This document shows positions 18,406 through 26,860 of a stretch of DNA of 64,000 bases, piece by piece. The DNA is from Streptococcus sp. oral taxon 431 (GTDB taxonomy: Bacteria > Bacillota > Bacilli > Lactobacillales > Streptococcaceae). Position numbers and translations under genes: made by a program. Where the stretch lies: positions 1-64,000 of the forward strand of contig NZ_JALDUI010000012.1 of the NCBI RefSeq assembly GCF_023115445.1, in the 5' to 3' direction. Below the pieces are notes generated by a model. It was given only the letters and a program-made list of their open reading frames with translations, made no database searches and had not been told where the DNA came from. Position 1 is the stretch's first letter; each line of letters opens with the position of its first letter.

Positions 18406-18510
18406 TAATTTTTCTTATTTATCTAATCGGTGTTTTTTAAAATTTCTTATCAAAATATTTCTATTTGAAGACGAGAGAGGTATTCTCAATCATTTAGTGT
18501 GTGAGAAATC

Positions 18511-18574
18511 GAAAAACATCTCAGAGCTGATCAAGTTTCTTGTCCAAAAAACATTGATTGATTCTCTGAGATGT
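18511..18574 (-). terminator. Long-stem terminator after the choline-binding remnant
   Basis: The arms ACATCTCAGAG (18516-18526) and CTCTGAGATGT (18564-18574) pair perfectly. On the minus strand the stem is followed by TTTTTC. It insulates prfB from upstream transcription. Confidence 0.75.
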
Positions 18575-18655
18575 ATATAAATACTATTTTAAAAGAAAAG
18601 TATCTGACAGGTCTGAACACAGCACCTAATCAACTTTCTAGCAAAGCAACTAAGA

Positions 18656-19000
18656 TTATTCTTTATCTGCCTTCAAAGTCGGTTTTGTTTCAGCAGCTTC
18701 ATCTTTTTCAGTCGCTTCTGCTGATTTTTCTCCCTTCTCTACTGGCTTATCAGAATCCTTCTTAGGATCTTCTTGACTTCCCTGAACTTCTACTTTATCA
18801 GGATTCAAGCTCCAAATGCCATCTTGATTGACCTTGTAGCCATCAGGTGTTGTGCCATTTCTCAATAAGGAACCATCTGCTTGGAAATAATACCAGTTGC
18901 CATTCAATTGTTTCCAACCAGTCTGCATAGCTCCACTTGCATTGAGATAATAACGAGTGCCATCGACATCTAGAAAATTTATTTCATTTTCATCATCCCA
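18656..19000 (-). pseudogene. Remnant of a choline-binding repeat protein, C-terminal end
   Basis: The frame contains two recognisable cell-wall-binding repeats: DVDGTRYYLNASGAMQTGW and then NGNWYYFQADGSLLRNG. They are followed by an acidic, Lys/Glu-rich tail ending in KADKE. Such repeats bind choline on teichoic acid in this group. Upstream the frame is closed by a TAG at 19001-19003, no signal peptide or catalytic domain is attached, and the only internal ATG lies inside the repeat. I therefore read it as the 3' end of a lost surface-protein gene. A short translated product from 18928 is not excluded. Confidence 0.65.
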
Positions 19001-19003
19001 CTA

Positions 19004-19340
19004 CTTTTGAAAAACGAGATAATCACTATGACAGGAAAATTATGTTCAAGTACATTCACAACATTGCTTCAGCTAGGCATACCAAACTCTGCTATATCGC
19101 TAACTTCTATGAGAAAAGAAAAAGATAATCAGCAATAACTTCAACCAGACACATTCAATTACCTCTACACATCATTTCATTCGTTCAATGTATTATCTCA
19201 TCATGCATAACAAACTTTACGATTACACTTCGACCCAAAATAGATAAAACTATTAATGCTGCATTATTTCAATACCTTGTTTCAATAAATACCAGATGAG
19301 GTGTTATTTTAGTATACCTTTTTTAGATTAATAAGTGTTA
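19004..19340. other. Intergenic region without a convincing gene
   Basis: About 340 bp between the choline-binding remnant and the flippase terminator. Short open frames exist on both strands but none has a ribosome site plus recognisable protein. It probably holds decayed sequence from the lost surface-protein gene. Confidence 0.4.
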
Positions 19341-19382
19341 AAAATAAGACAGTAGCCTCTGGATAGCTACTGTCTTATTTAA
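19341..19382. terminator. Strong bidirectional terminator after the flippase gene
   Basis: AAATAAGACAGTAGC pairs with GCTACTGTCTTATTT across a short loop (CTCTGGATA). T-runs flank both sides. It lies about 70 bp beyond the stop codon of the flippase at 19450. Confidence 0.85.
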
Positions 19383-19449
19383 TTCTTAAAGCCTTGATAG
19401 ACTTGATGAATGGTTGAAAAGAGTATTGAATGAATTGAGTTAATAACAA

Positions 19450-20940
19450 TTATGATAGGTGAGTTGATCTTTTAATTTTAGCCAGTGCAAGATTAAGTGC
19501 ATAGTGTAATGTTTTATCATTTGTTATAAAAAGAATAACGAAATAATAAACACCACAAGAGACAATTGTCGATAGAACCATGAATATCATATTAAGATTC
19601 ACCGTAAAGGAGTCAACCTGGAAAAGCGTTTTAAAAACTAAATAAATAGGAATAAATCCAAGAGAGACAATAATGTAACGTAGTAGAGTCAAGAAAATTT
19701 CTTTCAAATCATGCAATTTATGTTTCTTGATAAAATAAATTTCTAGTAGTACTACGATAATTTCTGCAATAATAGTAGTACTGATGTAATATTCTGGTAA
19801 GAAAATATTATTGAAATATAAGAGACAGTTAAATAAAATATTGATCCCACCACCAATAAAGTAAAAAGCAGTTAACCGATTTTCGTGGTCATTAATGAAT
19901 ATAATTTGTCTACCAAGAATCAACTCGATTGCCCATATAATGCTCCTAAAAGCGAATAGGCTAGTAACGATACCAGCTTCAAGATACTTCTCAGATGAAT
20001 AGATAACCGTTGCATACTTACCTAAAATCATGATTCCAATACTAGTTGGAATTGTAAGGAAATAAAATAATGATGCTGCTTGATTTACAAGGCTCTTATA
20101 AGAATTGTAATCTTTTTTTCCAAGATAATATCCCAGACGCGGGACACTTACGTTAATAGCTCCACCCAGAACACCGGCAATCAACATGACAATGTTGGAA
20201 GCGATGGTATAATAAGAAACGTAGTTTTCATCAGGTCCCTTGGTGATGAACAACCTATCAAGCAAAGTATAGAGCATGCTGGAATTTGCCAATAACAGCA
20301 TGGTCAAGAGTGGTTTAGATGCTTTTACCAACTCAAGGAAGCCAATCTTGACAAAGGAAACTTCTCTCTTGATCCAAAGAAAACTAAGTAAATAATTCAG
20401 TACAGTTGTTGCACTCATGACAATTGCATATGGAACAATATCATCCGCTGTTTTTACAAATGTGAAGATAGTAACTAGCATAGTAATTCTAATGATCAAC
20501 GTCTTGTAAAGTATGAAGGAATAATTTTCATAGGCTTCATTCATCCACTCAATATTGAGAAATTGAAATAGCGCTTGTGTACCTAAGATATAGTAGAGAA
20601 CTTTAAGATTCTCAATACTAGTATCCAAGAAGATGAAGGTGAAGTAGATGCCAGTTGTAAAGATAGAAGTAAAAACAGAGATATAGAATAACTTAGAAAA
20701 GACATAATTAATTTTATTCTTATCATCCTTAACCTTACTGATAGCTCGAATCCCATAATTATATATTCCAAAGGCAGCGAGTGGAATAACAAAGCTGGCC
20801 CATGTATTAGCAGTATTAAAATATCCGTAGTTAGATTTACTTAGAATCCGCGTCAAATAAGGATTAGTTATCAGCGGAAAGACGATATTAAGAATATTAA
20901 CTAGCAAGCTAGCCAAAGCATTGACTTTTATATTTTTCAT
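19450..20940 (-). CDS. Teichoic-acid/polysaccharide repeat-unit flippase, TacF-like (Wzx family)
   Basis: A 496-residue membrane protein with about 14 segments. It begins MKNIKVNALASLLVNILNIV and continues NPYLTRILSKSNYGYFNTAN, which resembles the choline-dependent teichoic acid flippase TacF of pneumococcus as I remember it. TacF exports undecaprenyl-linked teichoic acid chains to the outer face of the membrane. Its usual partners licD1 and licD2 are not adjacent; instead the gene stands alone next to a polymer-synthesis cluster, with its own promoter and terminator. It could be a second Wzx dedicated to that cluster. The family is clear; substrate specificity is inferred. Confidence 0.8.
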   Translation of the reverse strand: MKNIKVNALASLLVNILNIVFPLITNPYLTRILSKSNYGYFNTANTWASFVIPLAAFGIYNYGIRAISKVKDDKNKINYVFSKLFYISVFTSIFTTGIYFTFIFLDTSIENLKVLYYILGTQALFQFLNIEWMNEAYENYSFILYKTLIIRITMLVTIFTFVKTADDIVPYAIVMSATTVLNYLLSFLWIKREVSFVKIGFLELVKASKPLLTMLLLANSSMLYTLLDRLFITKGPDENYVSYYTIASNIVMLIAGVLGGAINVSVPRLGYYLGKKDYNSYKSLVNQAASLFYFLTIPTSIGIMILGKYATVIYSSEKYLEAGIVTSLFAFRSIIWAIELILGRQIIFINDHENRLTAFYFIGGGINILFNCLLYFNNIFLPEYYISTTIIAEIIVVLLEIYFIKKHKLHDLKEIFLTLLRYIIVSLGFIPIYLVFKTLFQVDSFTVNLNMIFMVLSTIVSCGVYYFVILFITNDKTLHYALNLALAKIKRSTHLS

Positions 20941-20976
20941 TACACTTCCTTTCTTAACTGTAAAATGCTCTCCCGT

Positions 20977-20985
20977 ATTATATCA
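20977..20985 (-). promoter_or_regulatory. Flippase promoter (extended -10)
   Basis: The minus strand reads TGATATAAT, an extended -10, about 37 bases before the ATG at 20940, with an AAGGAAG ribosome site between. Confidence 0.6.
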
Positions 20986-21085
20986 TATTCTAGCTTTTTA
21001 GGATAAAATCTTAAAATTGAATAGGTTATACTAGACGAGACAGAATTTATAAAGTCTTTTACACTAAAGTAGAAGGGAGATACAT

Positions 21086-21193
21086 ATGTCTAGAAAACTT
21101 GTTGTATGTTCAACTGGAGAAGGCAAGGATTTTCCTATCCAGTTGGTAACTTTTCTTCGACTCATTACAGTGGCAAAAGAGTCTATACTCTAA
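21086..21193 (+). CDS. Short open frame or gene remnant (35 codons)
   Basis: A + strand frame, MSRKLVVCSTGEGKDFPIQL and 15 further residues, starts after AGAAGGGAG at good spacing. Upstream is a TATACT-like -10. It is flanked by minus-strand genes and is isolated. The product has no recognised family. It may be the truncated 5' end of a gene destroyed when the polymer cluster was replaced, or a genuine small peptide. Confidence 0.3.
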   Translation: MSRKLVVCSTGEGKDFPIQLVTFLRLITVAKESIL

Positions 21194-21228
21194 TATAATG
21201 TCATACTGTCCTTCAAAATTGACATAAT

Positions 21229-22266
21229 CTACAAGCTATACGTAGCTACACCTAGTAGATTCTTATTTAAATTTTTAACAACTTGAAGATTTTCTTCAAA
21301 GTTTTTATATCTAGTTATACCATACTCTTCTACAAATAAAATGTTGTCAGAATCTAGTACAGACTTAATGTTATTTAAATTTCCAATGACAATATTTTCT
21401 GGTAAGGCTTTAGCATATTGCTTAGAAAATTTATCAAAAACATTTTTATTCGTTGCTATCACTAATAAGTTCTTATTTCCATTCTTATATTGTATAACAT
21501 CTTTAAAATTAGCTACATTATCTAATTTCACTACAAAATCTACACCATATTTTTCATAATCTCCAGCTCTATTAATAGTTGGATTAAAAATATACGCTGC
21601 TACGTTAACAAATATTACTAAAAACAGAGCTCCAATTCCGAGTATAATCACACGAATGAATAAAGTAACTTTATTTACTCCAGATTCTATGTCATTTTTT
21701 TCAAGTTCTTTTGAATAAACTGTCTCCAATTTTTCAATTGTGACCCCAGAGTATGTCTGTTTATATTTATCAATCAAATAATCCAATTTCTGTTCAATAA
21801 TATCATTCGCCAATTTACTTGGTGTTAATATTTTTACTGTAATTCCCGCATTATTTAATAAGGAATTTACTTCTATCTTTTTGTTCCAAAAATCAAAATT
21901 TGAGTTTTTAAGTGTAACCTCAGATGTCAGTAATTCTGACGCAATTTTTTTCATATCTGATTCTGATTGGTCATTGAACAAATAAGCTCCATTTAAATTG
22001 GCTTGAATCAAACGTCCATAGAAATCACTATATCCTCCAATTGTGTTACTATTAGGAGTTTTAGTTTCATCTTCTGGCGCTATGATTTTATACGAAAGAT
22101 AACTAGAATAATTACTAGCATCCTTTACAACAGACTTTGTTGTAAGTACTTTATATGAGTATGGAATAGCTAAACAAAGAAATAAAACTATTAGTGAAAC
22201 CAGATTTAATACTCTTCTCTTATAAATATTTGCAAATAAATCTGCAATCGAATAATTATCAAACAT
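21229..22266 (-). CDS. Wzz/CpsC-like chain-length protein with a degenerate kinase-like cytoplasmic domain
   Basis: A 345-residue protein with membrane segments at about residues 18-37 and 205-227 enclosing a 165-residue outer domain, the topology of polysaccharide co-polymerases. The last 115 residues are cytoplasmic. They end in DSDNILFVEEYGITRYKNFE and then LNKNLLGVA, a pattern like the closing strand and helix of bacterial tyrosine (BY) kinases such as CpsD/CapB. The place where a Walker A should stand reads LLVIATNKNVFDKF, so nucleotide binding is probably lost, and no C-terminal tyrosine cluster exists. The start overlaps the stop of the polymerase gene (TAATG). Likely role: control of polymer length, without phosphorylation. 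Confidence 0.6.
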   Translation of the reverse strand: MFDNYSIADLFANIYKRRVLNLVSLIVLFLCLAIPYSYKVLTTKSVVKDASNYSSYLSYKIIAPEDETKTPNSNTIGGYSDFYGRLIQANLNGAYLFNDQSESDMKKIASELLTSEVTLKNSNFDFWNKKIEVNSLLNNAGITVKILTPSKLANDIIEQKLDYLIDKYKQTYSGVTIEKLETVYSKELEKNDIESGVNKVTLFIRVIILGIGALFLVIFVNVAAYIFNPTINRAGDYEKYGVDFVVKLDNVANFKDVIQYKNGNKNLLVIATNKNVFDKFSKQYAKALPENIVIGNLNNIKSVLDSDNILFVEEYGITRYKNFEENLQVVKNLNKNLLGVATYSL

Positions 22267-23723
22267 TATACATCTCCTTTATTATCAACTGTGTATTTTA
22301 ATTTTCTTTCTATTAGGGTTGCTACAAAAAAGATAACAAAAATAATTCCCCAATATTGCAATGTAACTAAATTAAAGAAGCTCTCTGTAAAGCCTCCTCT
22401 CGGCATAAAGAATAGATTATTTAAAATTAATAACGTAATACCGAATAATAGTACTCCAGATTTATAAGCTGATTTTATCATAAATATGAAACCTATTCCC
22501 ATTAGAATACTCAACAGAAATAGTCCAAGCATTCCATAATCAGTATACATTTCCATTATATAGCTTCCACCTATGCCATGACCTGCCAAATAATCCTGTT
22601 TCAAAACAATATACGAAATATTGTGAGCGTATCTGTCACTTTCAAGAGCTAATTCTAGACTATTATTAGCACTAGTAAAGGGAGTTCCACCAAATAAAAT
22701 ACCTAAATTCCCTCTAGTGATATACTCAATTATAGGACTAAATGTATAATTTCTAAACTCTTTTATTGGTAAATTACTTCCATATAAGTATCCCCTTGCT
22801 AAAACACCAAAGCTAGTTCCTTGTTTATAGATAAAATCTAAAAAAAGTTCAGAAATACTCATATTCCCAATCCCTGCTCCATCACGGGCATAATTCAAAA
22901 ATCCCATAACAAGCATCATGATAGGAGCACCTATATAGAACATAGCTTTTTCTTTTACACCTATCCATATCCCTTTTTCTGTTTGATTTCTCATAAAATA
23001 ATAAATAAAAGAAAATATCAAACTTAATACAAATGGATTTCTAGTTCCTATTAAAAGATTAATCACATTTCCAACGACAAACATACCTAACACTATTGTT
23101 GAATGACGTTTGTTGGGCTTAGTAGCTAAATAGATACACATGGCATAAACTACAAACGTTGATAATGTATAGGTAAAATAAGGTAGCTCGCTTTTGAAAT
23201 CTGCATAATACTCATAATATGATACATTTACTCTATACATTAGCCGTTCGATTAACCTAATTAAATAGAACGGATATGAAACTAGAAATACTGCTAGAGA
23301 TACTTTTCTTATACTATTTATAAATAATATAGATTTTTGAGTTTTATAGCCCTCTTTTTTATTGTTTTCTTTTTTAGAAATTAATAAACCTCCTATTGTT
23401 AATCCAATAATAGAAACAATAACAGCCAAAAATGAAAATCTATAGACATCTTCCTGATAAGTATTTATCAACCCCTGCTTGAAATAATCTATGGTTGGTC
23501 TAGACACTAAAAATAGAAAAATTGTAATGTAAAAAATAAGGTGGATTATATAATACTTTATATTGTTAAAACAGTATAGGATACTACTTATAATAAGCAT
23601 AACTAAAGTTATCAATAACGTAATAATCGAATTGTTATATATATATGCAATACCCAAAAAAATAGTTATAACATAGCTAAATAGCGTAATTAGATAATAC
23701 ACTCTTTTCCAATCTAATATCAA
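22266..23723 (-). CDS. Wzy-type repeat-unit polymerase
   Basis: A 485-residue protein with about a dozen membrane segments and a long outer loop near residues 280-380 (DGAGIGNMSISELF, then HGIGGSYIMEMYTDYGMLGL). This layout fits the O-antigen polymerase Wzy family (O-ag_pol_Wzy), which links lipid-borne repeat units on the outer face of the membrane. In pneumococcus a Wzy-like protein near licD3 and the LCP gene is proposed to polymerise teichoic acid, so that role is plausible here. It is 28 bp downstream of the sulfotransferase-like gene and overlaps the Wzz-like gene by one base. Confidence 0.75.
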   Translation of the reverse strand: MILDWKRVYYLITLFSYVITIFLGIAYIYNNSIITLLITLVMLIISSILYCFNNIKYYIIHLIFYITIFLFLVSRPTIDYFKQGLINTYQEDVYRFSFLAVIVSIIGLTIGGLLISKKENNKKEGYKTQKSILFINSIRKVSLAVFLVSYPFYLIRLIERLMYRVNVSYYEYYADFKSELPYFTYTLSTFVVYAMCIYLATKPNKRHSTIVLGMFVVGNVINLLIGTRNPFVLSLIFSFIYYFMRNQTEKGIWIGVKEKAMFYIGAPIMMLVMGFLNYARDGAGIGNMSISELFLDFIYKQGTSFGVLARGYLYGSNLPIKEFRNYTFSPIIEYITRGNLGILFGGTPFTSANNSLELALESDRYAHNISYIVLKQDYLAGHGIGGSYIMEMYTDYGMLGLFLLSILMGIGFIFMIKSAYKSGVLLFGITLLILNNLFFMPRGGFTESFFNLVTLQYWGIIFVIFFVATLIERKLKYTVDNKGDV

Positions 23724-23751
23724 ATACTCACCTCATTCCTCTACACGGTAA

Positions 23752-24771
23752 TTAAAAAACATCCCCAGTAGAAACAATACGTTTCTTAAAATTATATAGG
23801 TACTCTGATAATTCTAACTCTATCATTTCTACTTCCTCCCTGTATTTATCATCTCTATTGTAAACTTGTAAATTATTCACAGAAATAGCTGGGTTGAAAT
23901 ACTCAAACTTTGCTTTATGATGGACAGAATCTATACCGATGAAATTTTCTATATCTTGTTTTGTTTCCTCATAATTCAAAACCAAATCCTCAAAATTTAA
24001 TCGTAATGCTAAAGTATTTGTTTTTTTCTCATTTTCTCTCATCATTTTGTAATAATTACAAAATTCCTTAACATCGGTTGGATATGGCACCTCTTGATTT
24101 CTTGGCTTCCAAAAGTATTTATTCATTATAAATACATCCCGAGGATCTCTAGAAATTATTATTGGAAATAACTCTTCAATTTTATAATTATCAATTATAT
24201 TAAGATTATGGGGCAATAAAAGCTGATCTAGGACTATATACTCTTCTTTATCCGAAATTTCTTTTATTACATTCAAAATAAATTTTCTACTTTTTTCATA
24301 GAAATCATCCGACGCTACCATACTCATTTCTAATTGCACTTGTTTTGGCTTTGTTGTCTTTTTAAAGATAATTCTCTTTATAACTCTCATAAGCCAGGCA
24401 ATTTTTGAAGGTTTTTGATGATAATACCAAATCCCCTGATATTTACTAGTTATTATAGAATCCAAATAAGATTCTACCACATTCATGAAGTTATGCGATA
24501 TTTTATCTTTATAATCAGCTATTCCCCAACCATCATAATGATACAACTTTTCCATGAGTTTTCTAAAATTCTTTATGGCTTCATCGCTTCTTATAGCATT
24601 ATTATTATATAGTAATTTATATTCTAAATCAAATAATCCATCGGGTGCATATAAGAATACATACTCAAAGTCTGAATTTTTTGTGTTTATTCCTTCATAT
24701 TCTTTTAATAAATCTGTCACAGCAGAAGATCCACTTCCCATATAACTCATAGGAACTATGATTTTATCCAT
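23752..24771 (-). CDS. Sulfotransferase-like protein
   Basis: A 339-residue protein without membrane segments. The N-terminal YMGSGSSAVTDLLKEY (residues 10-25) resembles the P-loop-like 5'-phosphosulfate-binding motif of PAPS-dependent sulfotransferases, and IISRDPRDVFIMNKYFW (about 204-220) resembles their 3'-phosphate-binding motif. If functional it would move sulfate from PAPS to a sugar of the repeat unit. Sulfated cell-wall polymers are unusual for streptococci, and no PAPS-synthesis gene lies in the window. It might alternatively use a different nucleotide donor. The position between GT4 and polymerase genes supports a role in this polymer. Confidence 0.65.
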   Translation of the reverse strand: MDKIIVPMSYMGSGSSAVTDLLKEYEGINTKNSDFEYVFLYAPDGLFDLEYKLLYNNNAIRSDEAIKNFRKLMEKLYHYDGWGIADYKDKISHNFMNVVESYLDSIITSKYQGIWYYHQKPSKIAWLMRVIKRIIFKKTTKPKQVQLEMSMVASDDFYEKSRKFILNVIKEISDKEEYIVLDQLLLPHNLNIIDNYKIEELFPIIISRDPRDVFIMNKYFWKPRNQEVPYPTDVKEFCNYYKMMRENEKKTNTLALRLNFEDLVLNYEETKQDIENFIGIDSVHHKAKFEYFNPAISVNNLQVYNRDDKYREEVEMIELELSEYLYNFKKRIVSTGDVF

Positions 24772-24783
24772 ATTTTTATCATC

Positions 24784-25887
24784 CTATAATTCTTTAATGA
24801 TTTTTTTTATACTAGCAATTTGTTTATCCAAGGAAAATTTATCTACATGTTCTCTACACACTTCCGACTTAATTATTCTATTTTCCTTATTTTTACTAAG
24901 TTCTTCTAAAATATAATTTGTAATTTCTTCATTGTTGTCTGAAACAAAGCCACATTTTTGAGAATTATATAGTTCAGTTGTTCCCCCTACAGGTGTACTA
25001 ATGAATCCCTTTCCCAAAGCTAAACTTTCGACTAAAACGGTAGGAAAGCCCTCTGCTTCTGATAATAAAATGACATAAGAGGATTTTTTTATGTATGGAT
25101 ACGGGTTTTTAACATAGCCCAACATAAAAACATTGTTCTCTAACTTATTATCATGTATAAATTTACTAACATATTCCTCTAAATCTCCTTTGCCTAATAG
25201 ATATAATTTTTTATCGGGAATCTTTTCAACCACATTCTTAAAAACTTCTAACAGTCTCTTTATGCCCTTTGATTCTTCTATTCGTCCTATATAGATAAGA
25301 CTATCCTCTTCAAATTTAATTTCCGCATTTTCAAGAGATTTAGCATTGATATCATTAAAATCATATCCATTATATACTAGTTCTATTTTTTTCTTATACT
25401 CAGGATAAATTTCTTTGATGGATTCTTCTGTTTTTTCTGAAATAGCTATTATTTTGTTAACAGATCTTAGTTTTTTACCTTGTCTAATCCTAGATATTTT
25501 ATGATTTTGCAAATTATAAATTGTTCCATGATTCCACGATATTGTTTTCACATCATCATTAAGTAAATAAACTGGATAAAGATAATTAAAAGCAATCTCA
25601 TAATCGTATTTTTTTCGAGTTATTCTATTTCTAAAAAATTTTGGAAAGAACAAGAACAGCTTCCATTTAATACTTTTAAAAAGACTAGTATTTTCTAAAT
25701 TTTTGAATACAGGTTCTAATACATTAATATTTTCATCGTCACTCACTACAATACCATGATGATTTATCTCTAAAACATCAATATCATATTCATCGCTTAG
25801 GCCTTTTGAAATATTTTCCAGAATTTTTTCAGCTCCGCCCCCCATACTAAAAGACCAGGTTATAAACAAAATTTTCTTTTTATCCAT
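24784..25887 (-). CDS. GT4-family glycosyltransferase
   Basis: A 367-residue GT-B fold enzyme. The N-terminal glycine-rich loop (SFSMGGGAEKILENI, residues 13-27) and the C-terminal donor-binding block (LIYIGRIEESKGIKRLLEVF near 198, then SEAEGFPTVLVESLALG near 278) are typical of GT4. It should add a sugar to the lipid-linked repeat unit at the inner face of the membrane. Donor and linkage cannot be read from sequence. It lies in a tight series with the neighbouring genes (7-13 bp gaps). Confidence 0.88.
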   Translation of the reverse strand: MDKKKILFITWSFSMGGGAEKILENISKGLSDEYDIDVLEINHHGIVVSDDENINVLEPVFKNLENTSLFKSIKWKLFLFFPKFFRNRITRKKYDYEIAFNYLYPVYLLNDDVKTISWNHGTIYNLQNHKISRIRQGKKLRSVNKIIAISEKTEESIKEIYPEYKKKIELVYNGYDFNDINAKSLENAEIKFEEDSLIYIGRIEESKGIKRLLEVFKNVVEKIPDKKLYLLGKGDLEEYVSKFIHDNKLENNVFMLGYVKNPYPYIKKSSYVILLSEAEGFPTVLVESLALGKGFISTPVGGTTELYNSQKCGFVSDNNEEITNYILEELSKNKENRIIKSEVCREHVDKFSLDKQIASIKKIIKEL

Positions 25888-25894
25888 ATCTCAC

Positions 25895-26860
25895 CTATTT
25901 CAAAAGTTTTTTCACTATTTTTTTTTGATTATATTTTATCAAATACATTAGTATTTTTCTCTTTAAAGGTTGACTCTTTAAATATTTATTTTTTATCCAA
26001 TTTGGATATTTAATTTTAACTTTTTTTAGATATTCGTCTAATAGAGGAGAGGCTTCATCTATTCTTAAGATATTTGCGTATCCTCCGTATAAAATATGGT
26101 ACCAGTTAAAATATTCTAACTCTTCTTTATATTCTCCTGGATAATTTTCTGCATAGTATTCTTCTACACTCTTTACCATAATTTCTATATCTCTTATTTT
26201 ATTTATAGCAGTGCCACCACGCATAATAGAACCTTCTGTTAAATAATATTTGTATATACTATAATTAAAATATTTTGCTCTACTTACATTAGGCCATAGT
26301 TTTGCTACAAACTCAAAATCTTCATATAAATAGCCACTTTTAAAGGTTACTTTAGTTTTTCTTAAAAATTCTAAATCATATATATAATGCCAAACAGCAT
26401 TTGGAAGAGTAAAAAGTTTCTTTTCTGTATTAGGAATAAGTATCGTATTTTCTTGTATTCCCATACTTATAGTCTCTAGTTTACTATTCTCATATCCTAC
26501 TCGATAATCAAATATATTTACTTCTTCTAGTTTTTGATTAGCTATAAATTCTATTGCCCCTTCATCTATCTCATCATCTACATCAACAAACCATAGATAA
26601 TCTCCACTAGCTTCTTCTAGAATTACTCTTCTTACATGAGCTAAACCTGAATTGGTTTGTGTTATTACTTTTATCTGGGATATTTTTTCACTATACTCTT
26701 TTAATATTGTTTTACTATTATCTTTTGAACCATCATTTACTATTAATAATTCTAACTTTATGTTTTCTTTTGCTTTCTCATACTCTTTGAGTATAGAATC
26801 TATACAACGGGATATATATTTTTCTCCGTTGTATACTGGTATGCCTATTGTTAATTTCAT
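25895..26860 (-). CDS. GT2-family glycosyltransferase
   Basis: A 321-residue GT-A enzyme starting MKLTIGIPVYNGEKYISRCI, with LLIVNDGSKDNS near residue 38 and the metal-binding DVDDE near residue 95. It probably transfers a sugar in assembly of the repeat unit. The C-terminal part is basic (LKRKILMYLIKYNQKKIVKK), suggesting membrane-surface association. It overlaps the CDP-glycerol transferase gene upstream by 4 bp. Confidence 0.9.
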   Translation of the reverse strand: MKLTIGIPVYNGEKYISRCIDSILKEYEKAKENIKLELLIVNDGSKDNSKTILKEYSEKISQIKVITQTNSGLAHVRRVILEEASGDYLWFVDVDDEIDEGAIEFIANQKLEEVNIFDYRVGYENSKLETISMGIQENTILIPNTEKKLFTLPNAVWHYIYDLEFLRKTKVTFKSGYLYEDFEFVAKLWPNVSRAKYFNYSIYKYYLTEGSIMRGGTAINKIRDIEIMVKSVEEYYAENYPGEYKEELEYFNWYHILYGGYANILRIDEASPLLDEYLKKVKIKYPNWIKNKYLKSQPLKRKILMYLIKYNQKKIVKKLLK

